Counted from the stretch's first letter, positions 53,613-63,885 are shown. The stretch: 64,000 nt of DNA from Bradyrhizobium sp. RD5-C2 (GCF_019972155.1 NZ_BOVL01000012.1:173855-237854); one strand, 5' to 3'. Program-made: numbers and translations. The notes: a model not told the origin generated them from the letters alone.

Positions 53613-54070
53613 GGCTTTGCTCCGGCGGCAAGCTTGATCGCGTCGCGAATCCGGTTGTAGGTGCCGCAGCGGCAGACATTGCCCGACATCGCATCATTGA
53701 TGTCGCTGTCGCTCGGGTGCGCATTGGACATCAAGAGCGCGGTCGCCGACATGATCTGGCCGGACTGGCAATAGCCGCACTGCACGACATCAAGATCGAG
53801 CCAGGCCTGCTGCACCTTGCGGCCGGCGTCGCTCTGGCCGATCGCCTCAATCGTCGTGATCGCGGCATCGCCGACGCTGTCGATCGTGGTGATGCAGGCA
53901 CGTGTCGCGGCGCCGTCGAGATGCACGGTGCAGGCGCCGCACAACGCCATGCCGCAGCCGAACTTGGTGCCGGTCATCTGCAGCACGTCGCGCAGCACCC
54001 ACAACAGCGGCGTGTCGCCGTCCGCGTCGACCGTATGCGACGCGCCATTTATCTTGAGAACATAGGCCAT
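53609..54070 (-). CDS. 2Fe-2S subunit of the molybdenum hydroxylase (IorA-like)
   Basis: The 153-residue protein has a plant-type 2Fe-2S site ([15 protein letters not shown] with a later Cys) and a helical second cluster ([11 protein letters not shown], then NVCRCGTY). This arrangement defines the small subunit of xanthine-oxidase-family enzymes. It passes electrons from the molybdenum site to an external acceptor. It has no signal peptide and would be exported with the Tat-targeted large subunit. The start at 54070 was chosen over an upstream start lacking family sequence. Confidence 0.94.
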   Translation of the reverse strand: MAYVLKINGASHTVDADGDTPLLWVLRDVLQMTGTKFGCGMALCGACTVHLDGAATRACITTIDSVGDAAITTIEAIGQSDAGRKVQQAWLDLDVVQCGYCQSGQIMSATALLMSNAHPSDSDINDAMSGNVCRCGTYNRIRDAIKLAAGAKP

Positions 54071-54196
54071 TCTGCACCCAGCGAGATTCCGTCCGGCGGA
54101 ACGGCATATGACAGCGCTGGGCTCGATCGTCTCTCGCGGGATTGCCGTGGCGCCCGCGCAATTGCCGCGACCGCTCACATTCCGCTGAATGGCGGG

Positions 54197-55081
54197 TTAT
54201 CGCCGGTAGGCGGCCGGCGACACGCCGACGACCCGCCTGAACGCGGTGGCGAAATGCGATGGGTTGTCATAGCCGCATTTGGCGGCGATCGCCGTCACCG
54301 GCTCGTCGCCGTGCTTCAGCAGCCGCTTCGCTTCTTCCATCCGCAGTTCGGCGAGGCGCCGCAGCGGCGTCTGTCCGAAATGCTTCTTGTAGAGCCGCAA
54401 CAGATGGAAGCGACTGACGCCGGCCTCCTGCGCCAGCATCTCGAGGCTGACCGAAGCGGCGAGGTTATCGCGCATGAACGCATCGACCTGGCGCAGCCGA
54501 CCGCTGTTGCCGCAGGTCTGCGGCTGGGTATCGAACCGGCCGTGACGGACCAGCAGATGCGCGGCGAGCATCTCGGCGGCGGTCTCGGCGTAGAGATCGG
54601 GCGCCCCCGCCCTGAACGCGCGGTCGAGACTGAGCATGACCTGGCTGACCAGCGGATCGACGGTGCCGAGGCCGCTCGGCAATACCGGCCCCGTCTGCCG
54701 CCGCTGTGGCAGGTCCTGCGCGACGCGGTCGAGCGTCTCCGCGGGCAGATGAAGCTGCAGCGTGCTGTGGGTGGTGTCGCCGCGCCAGCGCAGCATCGCG
54801 GCCTCGCCCGGCGCCGTCATGCCGATATGGCCGACCTCGGAGCGAGACCTTTGCCAGCCGCCGCGATAGCGCACCTCGACATCGCAGGCGCCGCCTGTGA
54901 CCAGCACGATCAGAAGGTCACGCGTCGCGGGGGTCACGAATTCGTTAGCCTCAGTGGGATCGTCATAAGCCCGCAACAGCAGCGAGCGCCAGCCGGCCTT
55001 CCAGCTGCACGCGGTCAACGAAGCGCGCAGATATTTATGGGCATCGAGGCTCGAGATCAGGGCCAAGAGAGGGCTCTCCAT
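54197..55081 (-). CDS. AraC family regulator
   Basis: The protein has 294 residues from the ATG at 55081. An N-terminal cupin-like ligand domain is followed by two helix-turn-helix motifs (VSLEMLAQEAGVSRFHLLRLYKKHFG and VTAIAAKCGYDNPSHFATAFRRVVG). It lies upstream of the molybdenum hydroxylase genes in the same direction and is probably their regulator. It is downstream of the leuCDB-importer operon with a gap of about 110 bases. Confidence 0.9.
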   Translation of the reverse strand: MESPLLALISSLDAHKYLRASLTACSWKAGWRSLLLRAYDDPTEANEFVTPATRDLLIVLVTGGACDVEVRYRGGWQRSRSEVGHIGMTAPGEAAMLRWRGDTTHSTLQLHLPAETLDRVAQDLPQRRQTGPVLPSGLGTVDPLVSQVMLSLDRAFRAGAPDLYAETAAEMLAAHLLVRHGRFDTQPQTCGNSGRLRQVDAFMRDNLAASVSLEMLAQEAGVSRFHLLRLYKKHFGQTPLRRLAELRMEEAKRLLKHGDEPVTAIAAKCGYDNPSHFATAFRRVVGVSPAAYRR

Positions 55082-55191
55082 GGATCGGCCGGAGCTTACG
55101 GCGCCGGCCACCCCGCGCTTTTATACCGCCGCCCCCGGCTCAGCCACTCGATGGCCGGCAGCCCCACATGCCAAAACGCCGTGCCGCAGGC

Positions 55192-56064
55192 CTATTCGGC
55201 GCCGCGCTGCCGCTGCCAGCGCAGCAGGTAGGCTTGCAGCCGCCAGATGATCGTCGACAGCACGACGCCGACCAGCATCAGCACCACGACCGCGACCATC
55301 ATGCCGGAGGCCTCGCCGCGGGCCTCCGACTCGATGATCAGGCGGCCGATGCCGCGCTCGGCGCCAATGAACTCGCCGACGATGACGCCGATGAGCGCGA
55401 AAGAGATCGCAGGCGTCAGCGAGGCGAACACCCAGGCCATGGTCGAGGGGATCACCACGGTGCGGGTGATCTGCCACTCGCTGGCGCCGAGCAGCCGCGC
55501 CGCATTGGTGAAACCCTCGTCGATCGACCGCGCGCCCTCGAAGGTGTTGAAGAACACCAGGAACACGACGACGATCCAGGAGGTGACTATCTTCGACATG
55601 TCGCCGATCCCGAACGCCAGCACGATGATCGGCGCCAGCGCAATCCGCGGGATCGAATTCACCGCGGTGATGAACGGCTGGAAGATCGCGCTGAGCCGAT
55701 CGGATCGCCCGAGGATCAGCCCGGCGGCGAAGCCAGAGACCACGCCGGTGACGAAGCCGAAGAAGGTGTTCTTCAGGGTGATCGCCGTCGCGGCCCAGAG
55801 ATTGTTCTCGTTGCGTGCCAGGCACTTTGCGAAATCGCCGTTGAACCAGCCGTTGAAGACGCCGAGCTTCGATTTCAGGCAGCTCTGGATCAGGAAGTTG
55901 TCGAAGATCATCGACGGCTTCGAGATGAAGTACGGATCGAGCAGGTCGGGCACCAGCCACGGCAGCTTGGTGCGGAGATCATAGCCCCATTGCCAGACCG
56001 ACAGCACGATGGCGCAGATCAGGACCTGCCAGCCGACCGTGCCGAGCGTGCTGTATCGCCTCAT
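55192..56064 (-). CDS. ABC importer permease, NitT/TauT type (leuCDB operon)
   Basis: The 290-residue permease has six or seven membrane segments and the coupling loop GFTNAARLLGASEWQITRTVV. Between the first and second membrane segments is a long loop rich in charged residues and two Cys (SCLKSKLGVFNGWFNGDF), unusual for this family. Its ATG overlaps the ATPase stop. It is the last gene of the operon. It imports the solute bound by the protein at 56891-57952. Confidence 0.92.
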   Translation of the reverse strand: MRRYSTLGTVGWQVLICAIVLSVWQWGYDLRTKLPWLVPDLLDPYFISKPSMIFDNFLIQSCLKSKLGVFNGWFNGDFAKCLARNENNLWAATAITLKNTFFGFVTGVVSGFAAGLILGRSDRLSAIFQPFITAVNSIPRIALAPIIVLAFGIGDMSKIVTSWIVVVFLVFFNTFEGARSIDEGFTNAARLLGASEWQITRTVVIPSTMAWVFASLTPAISFALIGVIVGEFIGAERGIGRLIIESEARGEASGMMVAVVVLMLVGVVLSTIIWRLQAYLLRWQRQRGAE

Positions 56065-56894
56065 GCGCTGCGGCCCTTGACGAATTCCTCGCCGAGCGAG
56101 TGCCAGATGTGCTGGAACAGCTCGGCATAACGCGGGGTCTCGCGCACCTTCACCGCATCGCGCGGGCGCGCGAAGTCGACTTCGAACATGTCCTTGATGC
56201 GGCCCGGCCGCGCCGAGAACAGGATGATGCGGTCGGCGAGCGTCAACGCCTCGCCGAGATCGTGGGTGACGAACAGCACGGTCTGCTGCTCGCGCTCCCA
56301 GATCCGGAGCAGCACCTCGTGCATGTCGATCTTGGTGTGGGTGTCGAGCGCGCCGAACGGCTCGTCCATCAGGAGGATCTGCGGCTCGACGATCAGGGTC
56401 CGCATCAGCGCCGCGCGCTGCCGCATGCCGCCCGACAGCGCCGACGGATAGGCGGTCTCGAATCCCTTGAGTCCGGCCTGCGCGACGCATTGCGCGATGC
56501 GCTCTTTCCGTTCCGGCGCCGGCACGCCGGATAGCTCCAGCCCATAGCCGATATTGTCGCCGACGGTCCGCCACGGGAACAGCGTGTCGCGCTGGAACAC
56601 GTAGCCGACATCGGGCGTCGCCTTGCCGGGGACGACGCGCTTGCCGTCGATCAGGATCTCGCCGCCGGTCGGGCGGATCAGCGAGGCGATCATGTTGAGC
56701 ACCGTGCTCTTGCCAGAGCCCGACGGCCCGAGCAGCGCGACGAATTCGCCGCGGCGGACGTCGAAGCTGACGTCGCGCACCGCCTCGATCGTGGTCTTCG
56801 CAAGCTGGAACGACTTGCTCAGGCCCTTGACCTCGACGCGGCGATCGGCCGAGGCGCGCGGCGACAAGGGTGCGCTCGTCTCGAGCGCGCTCAA
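56061..56894 (-). CDS. ABC importer ATP-binding protein (leuCDB operon)
   Basis: The 277-residue protein has Walker A GPSGSGKST, signature LSGGMRQR and Walker B ILLMDEP, with the H-loop FVTHDLGEA. The start is a TTG at 56894 overlapping the TGA of the binding-protein gene, because no in-frame ATG precedes the ATPase core. That weak start may limit its synthesis. It energises the importer that shares this operon with leuC, leuD and leuB. Confidence 0.92.
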   Translation of the reverse strand: MSALETSAPLSPRASADRRVEVKGLSKSFQLAKTTIEAVRDVSFDVRRGEFVALLGPSGSGKSTVLNMIASLIRPTGGEILIDGKRVVPGKATPDVGYVFQRDTLFPWRTVGDNIGYGLELSGVPAPERKERIAQCVAQAGLKGFETAYPSALSGGMRQRAALMRTLIVEPQILLMDEPFGALDTHTKIDMHEVLLRIWEREQQTVLFVTHDLGEALTLADRIILFSARPGRIKDMFEVDFARPRDAVKVRETPRYAELFQHIWHSLGEEFVKGRSA

Positions 56895-57952
56895 CCCGGA
56901 TAGGCCTTTCGCGCCGCGCCGATGAGATCGGAGTTGACCACGTCGGCGATCTTGAGCGGCTTGATGCCGGTCATCTCGCGAAACCAGACCTTCTCGCCGC
57001 GTGCGAAGCTCGCCGCATCGACAATGCCCTCATAGTCCGCGACCTTCTGGATCGCCGATATCTCCAGCAGATTGGCATCGCGCGAGGTGCTGCCGACATA
57101 GGGCTCGATGGCATCATAGACCTCGGTTGCCTTGTGGGTCTTGATCCATTGCGAGGCGCGCCACAGCGCGGTGACGTAGGCCTGCATCTTGGCCGGATCC
57201 TTGTCGATGGTGGCCTGCAATGTGAAATGCGCGGTCACCGGCACTTTGCCGCCGATATGCTTGTTCCATATCGCCTCGTCAGTGCCGTCGAACAGCAATT
57301 CGCCCCAACCCTGCTGCTGCGCCTCGTTCAACAGCGACAGCGAAGAGACCAGGATATCGACCTGCTTCGATTTCAGCGAACCCAGCATGGTGTCGACATT
57401 GCCGGTGCCGATCCAGGTAACCTTGTCGTCGAGTCCCATGGTTTCCATGTAGTAGGATGACCAGACGTGGTTGGTGCCGCCGAGCGAAGAGACCGAGACG
57501 ATCGGCTTGCGGCCGTCGGGCCGCTTCCATTGCGTGAAGGCCTCTAGCGAGTTGATGCCCTGGTCCTTCAGATCCTTGCGCAGGATGAACATCACCGAGT
57601 TCGACCGTGTGTCGACCGGCAGCAGCACGCGCGCAGCACGGCCGTGATTGGTCAGCTGCATCGGATGGGTGACGTCGCCGATCCCGATATCGCCCTGCGA
57701 GGAGGCGATGATCTCGCGGGTCTTCACGCCGCTGCCGCCCTGCACCAGCTTGCAGTCGAGCCCGGCTTCCTTGAAGTAACCGATGCGGTCCGCAACAAAC
57801 TGCGTCTGATAGACCGGCACCGCGACCGGATAGATCGCGCGGCCGGTCGCCGCCTGCGCCCACGCACGCCCGGTCGCCAGCGCCGCGCCACCCGCGGCGA
57901 TCACCGTCAGGGCCGACCGCCGCGAAATGTGGGGCATGGCGACATCAGGCAT
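56891..57952 (-). CDS. ABC importer substrate-binding protein, NitT/TauT type (leuCDB operon)
   Basis: The protein has 353 residues from the ATG at 57952, which overlaps the leuB stop (ATGA). A Tat-like signal (ISRRSALTVIAAGGAALATG) is cut after AWA. The mature domain resembles SsuA/THI5-type binding proteins (YQTQFVADRIGYFKEAGLDC). It binds a small organic acid or similar solute in the periplasm. Direct coupling to leuB implies that the imported compound or its product enters the LeuCDB-like reactions. Confidence 0.92.
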   Translation of the reverse strand: MPDVAMPHISRRSALTVIAAGGAALATGRAWAQAATGRAIYPVAVPVYQTQFVADRIGYFKEAGLDCKLVQGGSGVKTREIIASSQGDIGIGDVTHPMQLTNHGRAARVLLPVDTRSNSVMFILRKDLKDQGINSLEAFTQWKRPDGRKPIVSVSSLGGTNHVWSSYYMETMGLDDKVTWIGTGNVDTMLGSLKSKQVDILVSSLSLLNEAQQQGWGELLFDGTDEAIWNKHIGGKVPVTAHFTLQATIDKDPAKMQAYVTALWRASQWIKTHKATEVYDAIEPYVGSTSRDANLLEISAIQKVADYEGIVDAASFARGEKVWFREMTGIKPLKIADVVNSDLIGAARKAYPG

Positions 57953-59085
57953 CACGCGTGCTCCTTGGCCGAGATCTTGTCCAGCGCGCCGAGCACCGCG
58001 TCGCCCATCTGGACGGTCGACAGCTTCTTCGCACCCGCTTCCGCAATGTCGGCCGTTCGTGCGCCGGAGGCAAGCGCACTCTGCACCGCCTTTTCCACCA
58101 GGTCGGCATCCTCGGGGCGATTCAGCGTCAGGCGCAGCAGCATTGCGACGCTGAGGATCGAGCCGAGCGGATTGGCGACGCCCTTGCCCGCGATATCGGG
58201 TGCGCTGCCATGTACGGGCTCATACAGCGCCTTGCGCCGGCCGAAGCGATCCACCGGGCCGAGCGAGGCCGACGGCAGCATGCCGAGCGAGCCTGACGCC
58301 ATCGCCGCGCAGTCGGACAGGATGTCGCCGAAGATGTTGCCGGTCACCATGACGTCGAACTGCCGCGGCTCGCGCACGATTTGCATCGCGGCGTTGTCGA
58401 CATAGAGATGGGTCAGCTCGACGTCGGAGAATTCCTCCTTGTGCAGCCTGATCACCTCCTCGCGCCAGACCACGCTGGTTTCCAGCACATTGGCCTTGTC
58501 GACCGAGCAGACCTTGTTGCGCCGGGTTCGCGCCAGCTCGAACGCCGAGCGCGCCACGCGGCGGATCTGGTTCGTGGTGTATTGCTCGGTGTTGAAGCCG
58601 CGGCGCTGGCCATCCGGCAAGGTCTCGATGCCGCGCGGCTCGCCGAAATAGATGCCACTGGTCAATTCGCGGATGATGACGAAATCGACGCCGTCGAGCA
58701 CCTCGGGCTTGAGCGGCGCCGACGCCGACAGCGCCGGGCTCGCCACGATCGGCCGCAGATTGGCGTAGAGGTCGTACTTGCTGCGCAGGCCCAAGAGACT
58801 GCCGGCCTTGCGCGCCGCCGCCGGCACTTCGGTGGTCTCGGGACCACCGGTCGCACCCCACAGGATGGCGTCGGCCTCGTCCATCGCCTCTGCGGTGTCT
58901 TCGGGCAGCACCTTGCCGGTCGCCAGATACGGGATCAGACCGTATTGCGCCTCGCGCAAGGTCATCGGCACGTTCCGTTTGGCCGCGAACCACTCGAGCA
59001 CGCGGCGCGACTGCGCGGTGACCTCGGGACCGATGCCCTCGCCACCGACGACGGCGACCTTGACCATGTTGGATTGCGTGCTCAT
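57952..59085 (-). CDS. leuB: 3-isopropylmalate dehydrogenase-like enzyme
   Basis: The 377-residue beta-decarboxylating dehydrogenase has the recognition loop RKAGSLLGLR (92-101), the IPMDH signature RELTSGIYFGEPRG and the catalytic Lys/Asp set (VTGNIFGDILSD). In classical IPMDH a Glu precedes this loop's GxLL. The aligned residue here is Lys93, which may alter specificity. It oxidatively decarboxylates a 2-alkylmalate-type acid. It is clustered with leuC, leuD and an importer, so a catabolic or specialised role may replace leucine synthesis. It overlaps leuD by four bases. Confidence 0.9.
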   Translation of the reverse strand: MSTQSNMVKVAVVGGEGIGPEVTAQSRRVLEWFAAKRNVPMTLREAQYGLIPYLATGKVLPEDTAEAMDEADAILWGATGGPETTEVPAAARKAGSLLGLRSKYDLYANLRPIVASPALSASAPLKPEVLDGVDFVIIRELTSGIYFGEPRGIETLPDGQRRGFNTEQYTTNQIRRVARSAFELARTRRNKVCSVDKANVLETSVVWREEVIRLHKEEFSDVELTHLYVDNAAMQIVREPRQFDVMVTGNIFGDILSDCAAMASGSLGMLPSASLGPVDRFGRRKALYEPVHGSAPDIAGKGVANPLGSILSVAMLLRLTLNRPEDADLVEKAVQSALASGARTADIAEAGAKKLSTVQMGDAVLGALDKISAKEHA

Positions 59086-59732
59086 GCCGATGTCCTTGAA
59101 GCGGGTGTCTTCTGAAAATGAATCCAGGGCCGCGCCGTGCGGTCGGCAGCCTGGAAAGCGTGGATCTCGCCATCGCGCTGCAATGTCAGCGCCACCTCGT
59201 CGAGCCCCTTCAACAGCCCTTCGCGCCGCCGTGGATCGATCTCGAAGGAATGCCGTGCGCCCGACGGCGAGACGATGGTCTGCGCCTCAAGGTCGATCGA
59301 GACCTTGCCCGCGCCCTGCGTCGCCTCGATGTCGGCGGCAAGCTGATCGACCACCGCCTTGTCGACGACGACGGGCAGGATGCCGTTCTGGAAGCAGTTG
59401 GCGAAGAAGATGTCGCCGAAGCCGGAGCCGATGACGGCGCGGATGCCGCGCTCCTGCAGCGACCACACCGCGCCCTCGCGCGACGAGCCGCAGCCGAAAT
59501 TCGGTCCGGTCACCAGGATCTCGGCCTCCCGGTACGGCTCGCGGTTGAGGATGAAATCCGGATTCTCGGAGCCGTCAGCGAGATAGCGCAGCGAGCCGAA
59601 CGCCCATTTGCCGAGCGTGCCGCGGATCGAATTGCCGACCAGGCGCTCGATCCGGATGATCACGTCGGTATCGATATTGGCGCGCATGATCGGCGCAGCA
59701 GTCGCGGTGAGCTTGTCGAACGGTTTCGGCAT
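59082..59732 (-). CDS. leuD: 3-isopropylmalate dehydratase small subunit-like
   Basis: The 216-residue swivel-domain protein opens with ANIDTDVIIRIERL and contains the family loop GPNFGCGSSREGAVWSL. It pairs with LeuC to isomerise isopropylmalate-type acids. The body matches LeuD well, with a slightly longer C-terminus than the usual 200 or so residues. It begins three bases after the leuC stop and overlaps leuB. Confidence 0.92.
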   Translation of the reverse strand: MPKPFDKLTATAAPIMRANIDTDVIIRIERLVGNSIRGTLGKWAFGSLRYLADGSENPDFILNREPYREAEILVTGPNFGCGSSREGAVWSLQERGIRAVIGSGFGDIFFANCFQNGILPVVVDKAVVDQLAADIEATQGAGKVSIDLEAQTIVSPSGARHSFEIDPRRREGLLKGLDEVALTLQRDGEIHAFQAADRTARPWIHFQKTPASRTSA

Positions 59733-59735
59733 CGT

Positions 59736-61139
59736 CTAGCGCCCCATCATCCTGACATCGGCGATCGCACCGGCGATGGCCGAGGCCGCCGCACTCGCTG
59801 GGCTCGCCAGATGCGTCCGCGCCCGCGGTCCCTGCCGGCCGACGAAATTGCGGTTCGAGGTCGAGACCGAGCGCTGCCCGGGCGCCACCACCTCGCCGTT
59901 GGCGGCAAGGCACATCGAGCAGCCCGGCTCGCGCCATTCGAAGCCGGCCTCGATGAAGATCTTGTCGAGCCCTTCGGCAACCGCCTCGCGCTTGACGTTC
60001 TCCGAGCCCGGCACCACCCAGGCGCGGACCCCGGCGGCGACCTTGCGGCCGCGCGCGACTTCGGCCGCGGCGCGCAGATCGCTCAGCCGGCTGTTGGTGC
60101 AGGAGCCGATGAACACCCAGTCGACCGGCGTGCCGGCGATCGGCGCACCGCCCTGCAGGCCCATATACTCGAGCGCGGTCTCGATTGCGGCGCGCCGTGC
60201 CGGATCGTCGACTGCCTTCGGATCGGGAATGAGGCCATCGACGCCGACGACATGCTCGGGGCTGATGCCCCAGGTCACCTGCGGGATGATCTTCTCGACA
60301 TCGATCACGACCTCGCGGTCGAACACCGCATCGGGATCGCTCGGCAATTCGCGCCATGCCTTGACTGCCAGATCCCACATCTCGCCTTGCGGCGCATAGG
60401 GACGGCTGCGCAGGTACTCGAAGGTTTTTTCATCGGGCGCCACCATGCCCATCTTAGCGCCGAGCTCGATCGAGAGGTTGCAGATCGTCAGCCTTCCCTC
60501 GATCGGCAGTTCGCGGATCGCACTGCCGGCATATTCGACCGCGTAGCCGGTGCCGCCGGCCGCACCGATATGCCCGATCAGTGCGAGGATCATGTCCTTG
60601 GCGGTGACGCCGAGCGGCAGCTTGCCCTCGAAGCGCGCGCGCATCGTCTTCGGACGCTTCTGGATCAGCGCCTGCGTCGCCAGCACGTGGGTGAGCTCGC
60701 TCGACCCGATGCCGAAGGCGAGCGCGCCGAGGCCGCCATGGGTGCAGGTGTGGCTGTCGCCGCAGACGATCGTCGCGCCCGGCAGGCTCAAGCCGAGCTC
60801 CGGCCCGATGACATGGACGATGCCCTGGCCGGGCTGATCGACATCGAAGAGCGTGATGCCGCTCGCCGCCGTCTCGGTCCGCAGCGCGGCCAGCAATTCC
60901 TGTCCGATCTTGCTGGTTCCGGCGCGGCCGGGCGCCGTCGACAACGCATGATCCGGCGTCGCAAACGTCAGTTCGGGATTGTGAACCTTGAGGCCACGGC
61001 TCTTGAGATCGAGCAAGCCGCGCGAGCCGCCGAGATCGTGCAGCAGATGGCGATCGATATGAAGGAGGTCCGTGTCCTCGCTCAAACGGGCGATGACATG
61101 CTGGTCCCAGATCTTCTCGAGCAAACTGCGTCCGGGCAT
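59736..61139 (-). CDS. leuC: 3-isopropylmalate dehydratase large subunit-like
   Basis: The protein has 467 residues from the ATG at 61139. It has aconitase-fold 4Fe-4S ligands: Cys in FIGSCTNSR and the pair GCSMC, with VCGDSHTCTHGG as the substrate segment. It dehydrates and rehydrates 2-isopropylmalate or a related 2-alkylmalate with LeuD. It is the first gene of the operon, divergent from an IclR regulator. Leucine genes are not usually IclR-controlled, so this is probably a second, specialised copy. Confidence 0.93.
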   Translation of the reverse strand: MPGRSLLEKIWDQHVIARLSEDTDLLHIDRHLLHDLGGSRGLLDLKSRGLKVHNPELTFATPDHALSTAPGRAGTSKIGQELLAALRTETAASGITLFDVDQPGQGIVHVIGPELGLSLPGATIVCGDSHTCTHGGLGALAFGIGSSELTHVLATQALIQKRPKTMRARFEGKLPLGVTAKDMILALIGHIGAAGGTGYAVEYAGSAIRELPIEGRLTICNLSIELGAKMGMVAPDEKTFEYLRSRPYAPQGEMWDLAVKAWRELPSDPDAVFDREVVIDVEKIIPQVTWGISPEHVVGVDGLIPDPKAVDDPARRAAIETALEYMGLQGGAPIAGTPVDWVFIGSCTNSRLSDLRAAAEVARGRKVAAGVRAWVVPGSENVKREAVAEGLDKIFIEAGFEWREPGCSMCLAANGEVVAPGQRSVSTSNRNFVGRQGPRARTHLASPASAAASAIAGAIADVRMMGR

Positions 61140-61181
61140 CCGCCTTCCCCTGCTCTCCGCGTTTCCATGCGGCTTGATCGA

Positions 61182-61193
61182 ATTGGCGCCAAT
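61182..61193. promoter_or_regulatory. 12-bp palindrome ATTGGCGCCAAT
   Basis: A perfect palindrome lies 43 bases upstream of the leuC ATG in the divergent region. It could be a half of the control region for the leuCDB-importer operon. Confidence 0.45.
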
Positions 61194-61234
61194 CTGTGCC
61201 AAAGTTGTCGTCAAGTGAAGCAGTTTTGCCCTAA

Positions 61235-61250
61235 CATCACATATGTGATG
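61235..61250. promoter_or_regulatory. 16-bp palindrome CATCACATATGTGATG, candidate IclR operator
   Basis: A perfect 16-bp palindrome lies 36 bases before the IclR ATG and 96 bases before the leuC ATG. Its size and position in a divergent region fit an IclR-dimer site controlling both promoters. Confidence 0.6.
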
Positions 61251-61285
61251 GAAGGCGCGGTCGTTGCGCCGCCGCGGAGACAGCC

Positions 61286-62056
61286 ATGCCGAACGCGAAC
61301 AAGACGGCCATCGTCAAATCGGCCATGCGGTCGTTTGCTGTTCTGGAGTTCTTTCGGGAAAGAAAGCGGGCTGCTTCCGTGACTGAAATAGCTTCCGCGC
61401 TTCAGATGCCCCAATCGAGCACGTCAGTGTTGCTTCGCAGTCTCGTTGAATTGAACTACCTTGAATACGACCGACGAACCCGGCGTTTCATCCCCAGCTA
61501 CCGGGTCAATCTGCTTGGTGATTGGATCCGTCGTTCTCCGTTCCGGGACACAAAGCTCACCGATCTGATGGAGGAACTCTGGACCGCGACGGGCGGCGAG
61601 ACCGTGATGCTTGGGCAACAGGCCGGCGCCGCCGGGATGCGGTATCTGCACGTTGTCCCGGGCGGCAATCAGCTTCAGTTCATTGCAAATGCCGGTCAAA
61701 TACGACCGATGGTTCGCACCGCGCTCGGACACGTGCTGCTGAGCCAGATGCCGAACACCAAAATTCGCGGCATCATCCGTCGCAATAACGCCGAGGAGCC
61801 CAGTCAGTCGGCGCGCGTTCGCGAAGCGGCATTTCTGGAAGAGGTCGAGCGCATCCGCCGCCGCGGCTTTTCCGAGTCGAGCGGCCGCACGACGCCGGGC
61901 GCAAACACAATCGGCATGCTTGTTCCCCTGCCAAAGCGACGCGCGCCGCTCGCGATCGGCATCGGCGGGCCAATCGAACGGATCGCGGCAAAGCGCGCGC
62001 AGATCATTGAAGTCATGCAGAGCCGGCTGAAGGAACTGACAGATGTGGCGCCGTAG
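61286..62056 (+). CDS. IclR family regulator
   Basis: The 256-residue protein has an N-terminal winged helix (residues about 13-70, VTEIASALQMPQSSTSVLLRSLV). A C-terminal IclR effector domain follows (TGGETVMLGQQAG, GHVLLSQ, RRRGFSESSGRTTPGANTIG). IclR proteins sense small carboxylates and typically control catabolic operons. It is divergent from leuC-leuD-leuB-importer, its most likely target. Its TAG stop lies within a REP-type inverted repeat. Confidence 0.9.
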   Translation: MPNANKTAIVKSAMRSFAVLEFFRERKRAASVTEIASALQMPQSSTSVLLRSLVELNYLEYDRRTRRFIPSYRVNLLGDWIRRSPFRDTKLTDLMEELWTATGGETVMLGQQAGAAGMRYLHVVPGGNQLQFIANAGQIRPMVRTALGHVLLSQMPNTKIRGIIRRNNAEEPSQSARVREAAFLEEVERIRRRGFSESSGRTTPGANTIGMLVPLPKRRAPLAIGIGGPIERIAAKRAQIIEVMQSRLKELTDVAP

Positions 62057-62121
62057 CCCGGACGGAGCCAACGGGTCGCGCGAAGCGCGCCCGATGACAG
62101 GCTCCGCGCAATCCGGGCTAC
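62053..62121. repeat. Inverted repeat between convergent iclR and ald
   Basis: GTAGCCCGGA (62053-62062) and TCCGGGCTAC (62112-62121) are perfect 10-bp inverted arms around a GC-rich core with nested GCGCG palindromes. The left arm contains the IclR stop codon. It is probably a REP-type element acting as a bidirectional terminator. Confidence 0.65.
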
Positions 62122-62139
62122 AAATGCGCGCCGAAATTC

Positions 62140-63255
<1,116 letters not shown>

Positions 63256-63396
63256 GGTCCGCTCCTTGAAGAATTCGTTTCCCTTAGCCTCAAGGCTATT
63301 CCTCGTCACACGGCGTTTCTCAGCGAATTCCGGCTTGTGCACATGCAAATACGCTCATATCCTTCGTTTCCAGCTCAGCCCTCGAAGGAAAACTGC
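63256..63396. promoter_or_regulatory. Divergent ald-lrp promoter region
   Basis: The spacer is 141 bases. No strict palindrome stands out. The AT-rich patch near 63340-63365 (GCAAATACGCTCATATCC) is the likeliest promoter or Lrp-contact zone. Confidence 0.35.
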
Positions 63397-63870
63397 GTGG
63401 ACGGTCTCGATCGTATCGATCTCAGAATCCTTGCCGAGCTGGTCGCCGATGCGCGCGCTAGCCAGATCGAGCTCGCCGAGAAGGTCGGGCTGTCGCCGAC
63501 CGCCTGCGCGCGGCGCATCCGTCATCTCGAGGAGATCGGCGTGATCCGCGGCTACCGTGTCGACCTCGAGCCGACAGCGCTTGGCCTGGTGACCACCGTC
63601 GTCGTCACCATCACGCTGGAGAAGCAGAGCGAGGATTATCTCGCAGCCTTCGAGGCCGCGATCGCGCGCTGCCCCGACGTCGTGTCCTGCCATCTGATGT
63701 CGGGCAGCGACGATTATCATTTGCAGGTCATCGCCCGCGACATCGCCGACTTCGAGCGCATCCACAAGCAGCATCTGTCGCGGATGCCGGGCGTCGCCCG
63801 CATCCATTCCAGCTTCGCGATGCGCGAGGTGGTCCGCCGCACCATTCCGGAGACCGCGCTGCGCGGCTGA
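63397..63870 (+). CDS. Lrp/AsnC family regulator of ald
   Basis: The protein has 157 residues from a GTG at 63397 with GAAGGAAA upstream. An ATG at 63343 would add 18 residues that do not match the family. The helix-turn-helix (ASQIELAEKVGLSPTACARRI) precedes a RAM ligand domain (VVVTITLEKQ, VVSCHLMSGSDDYHLQVIA). It is the usual alanine-responsive activator of the divergent ald gene. Confidence 0.92.
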   Translation: MDGLDRIDLRILAELVADARASQIELAEKVGLSPTACARRIRHLEEIGVIRGYRVDLEPTALGLVTTVVVTITLEKQSEDYLAAFEAAIARCPDVVSCHLMSGSDDYHLQVIARDIADFERIHKQHLSRMPGVARIHSSFAMREVVRRTIPETALRG

Positions 63871-63885
63871 AGGCCGATCGCCGCG

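Noticed and set aside
59118-61382. 754-residue open frame antisense to leuC/leuD
   Set aside because: LeuC and LeuD motifs on the other strand are unmistakable, and this frame has no domain.
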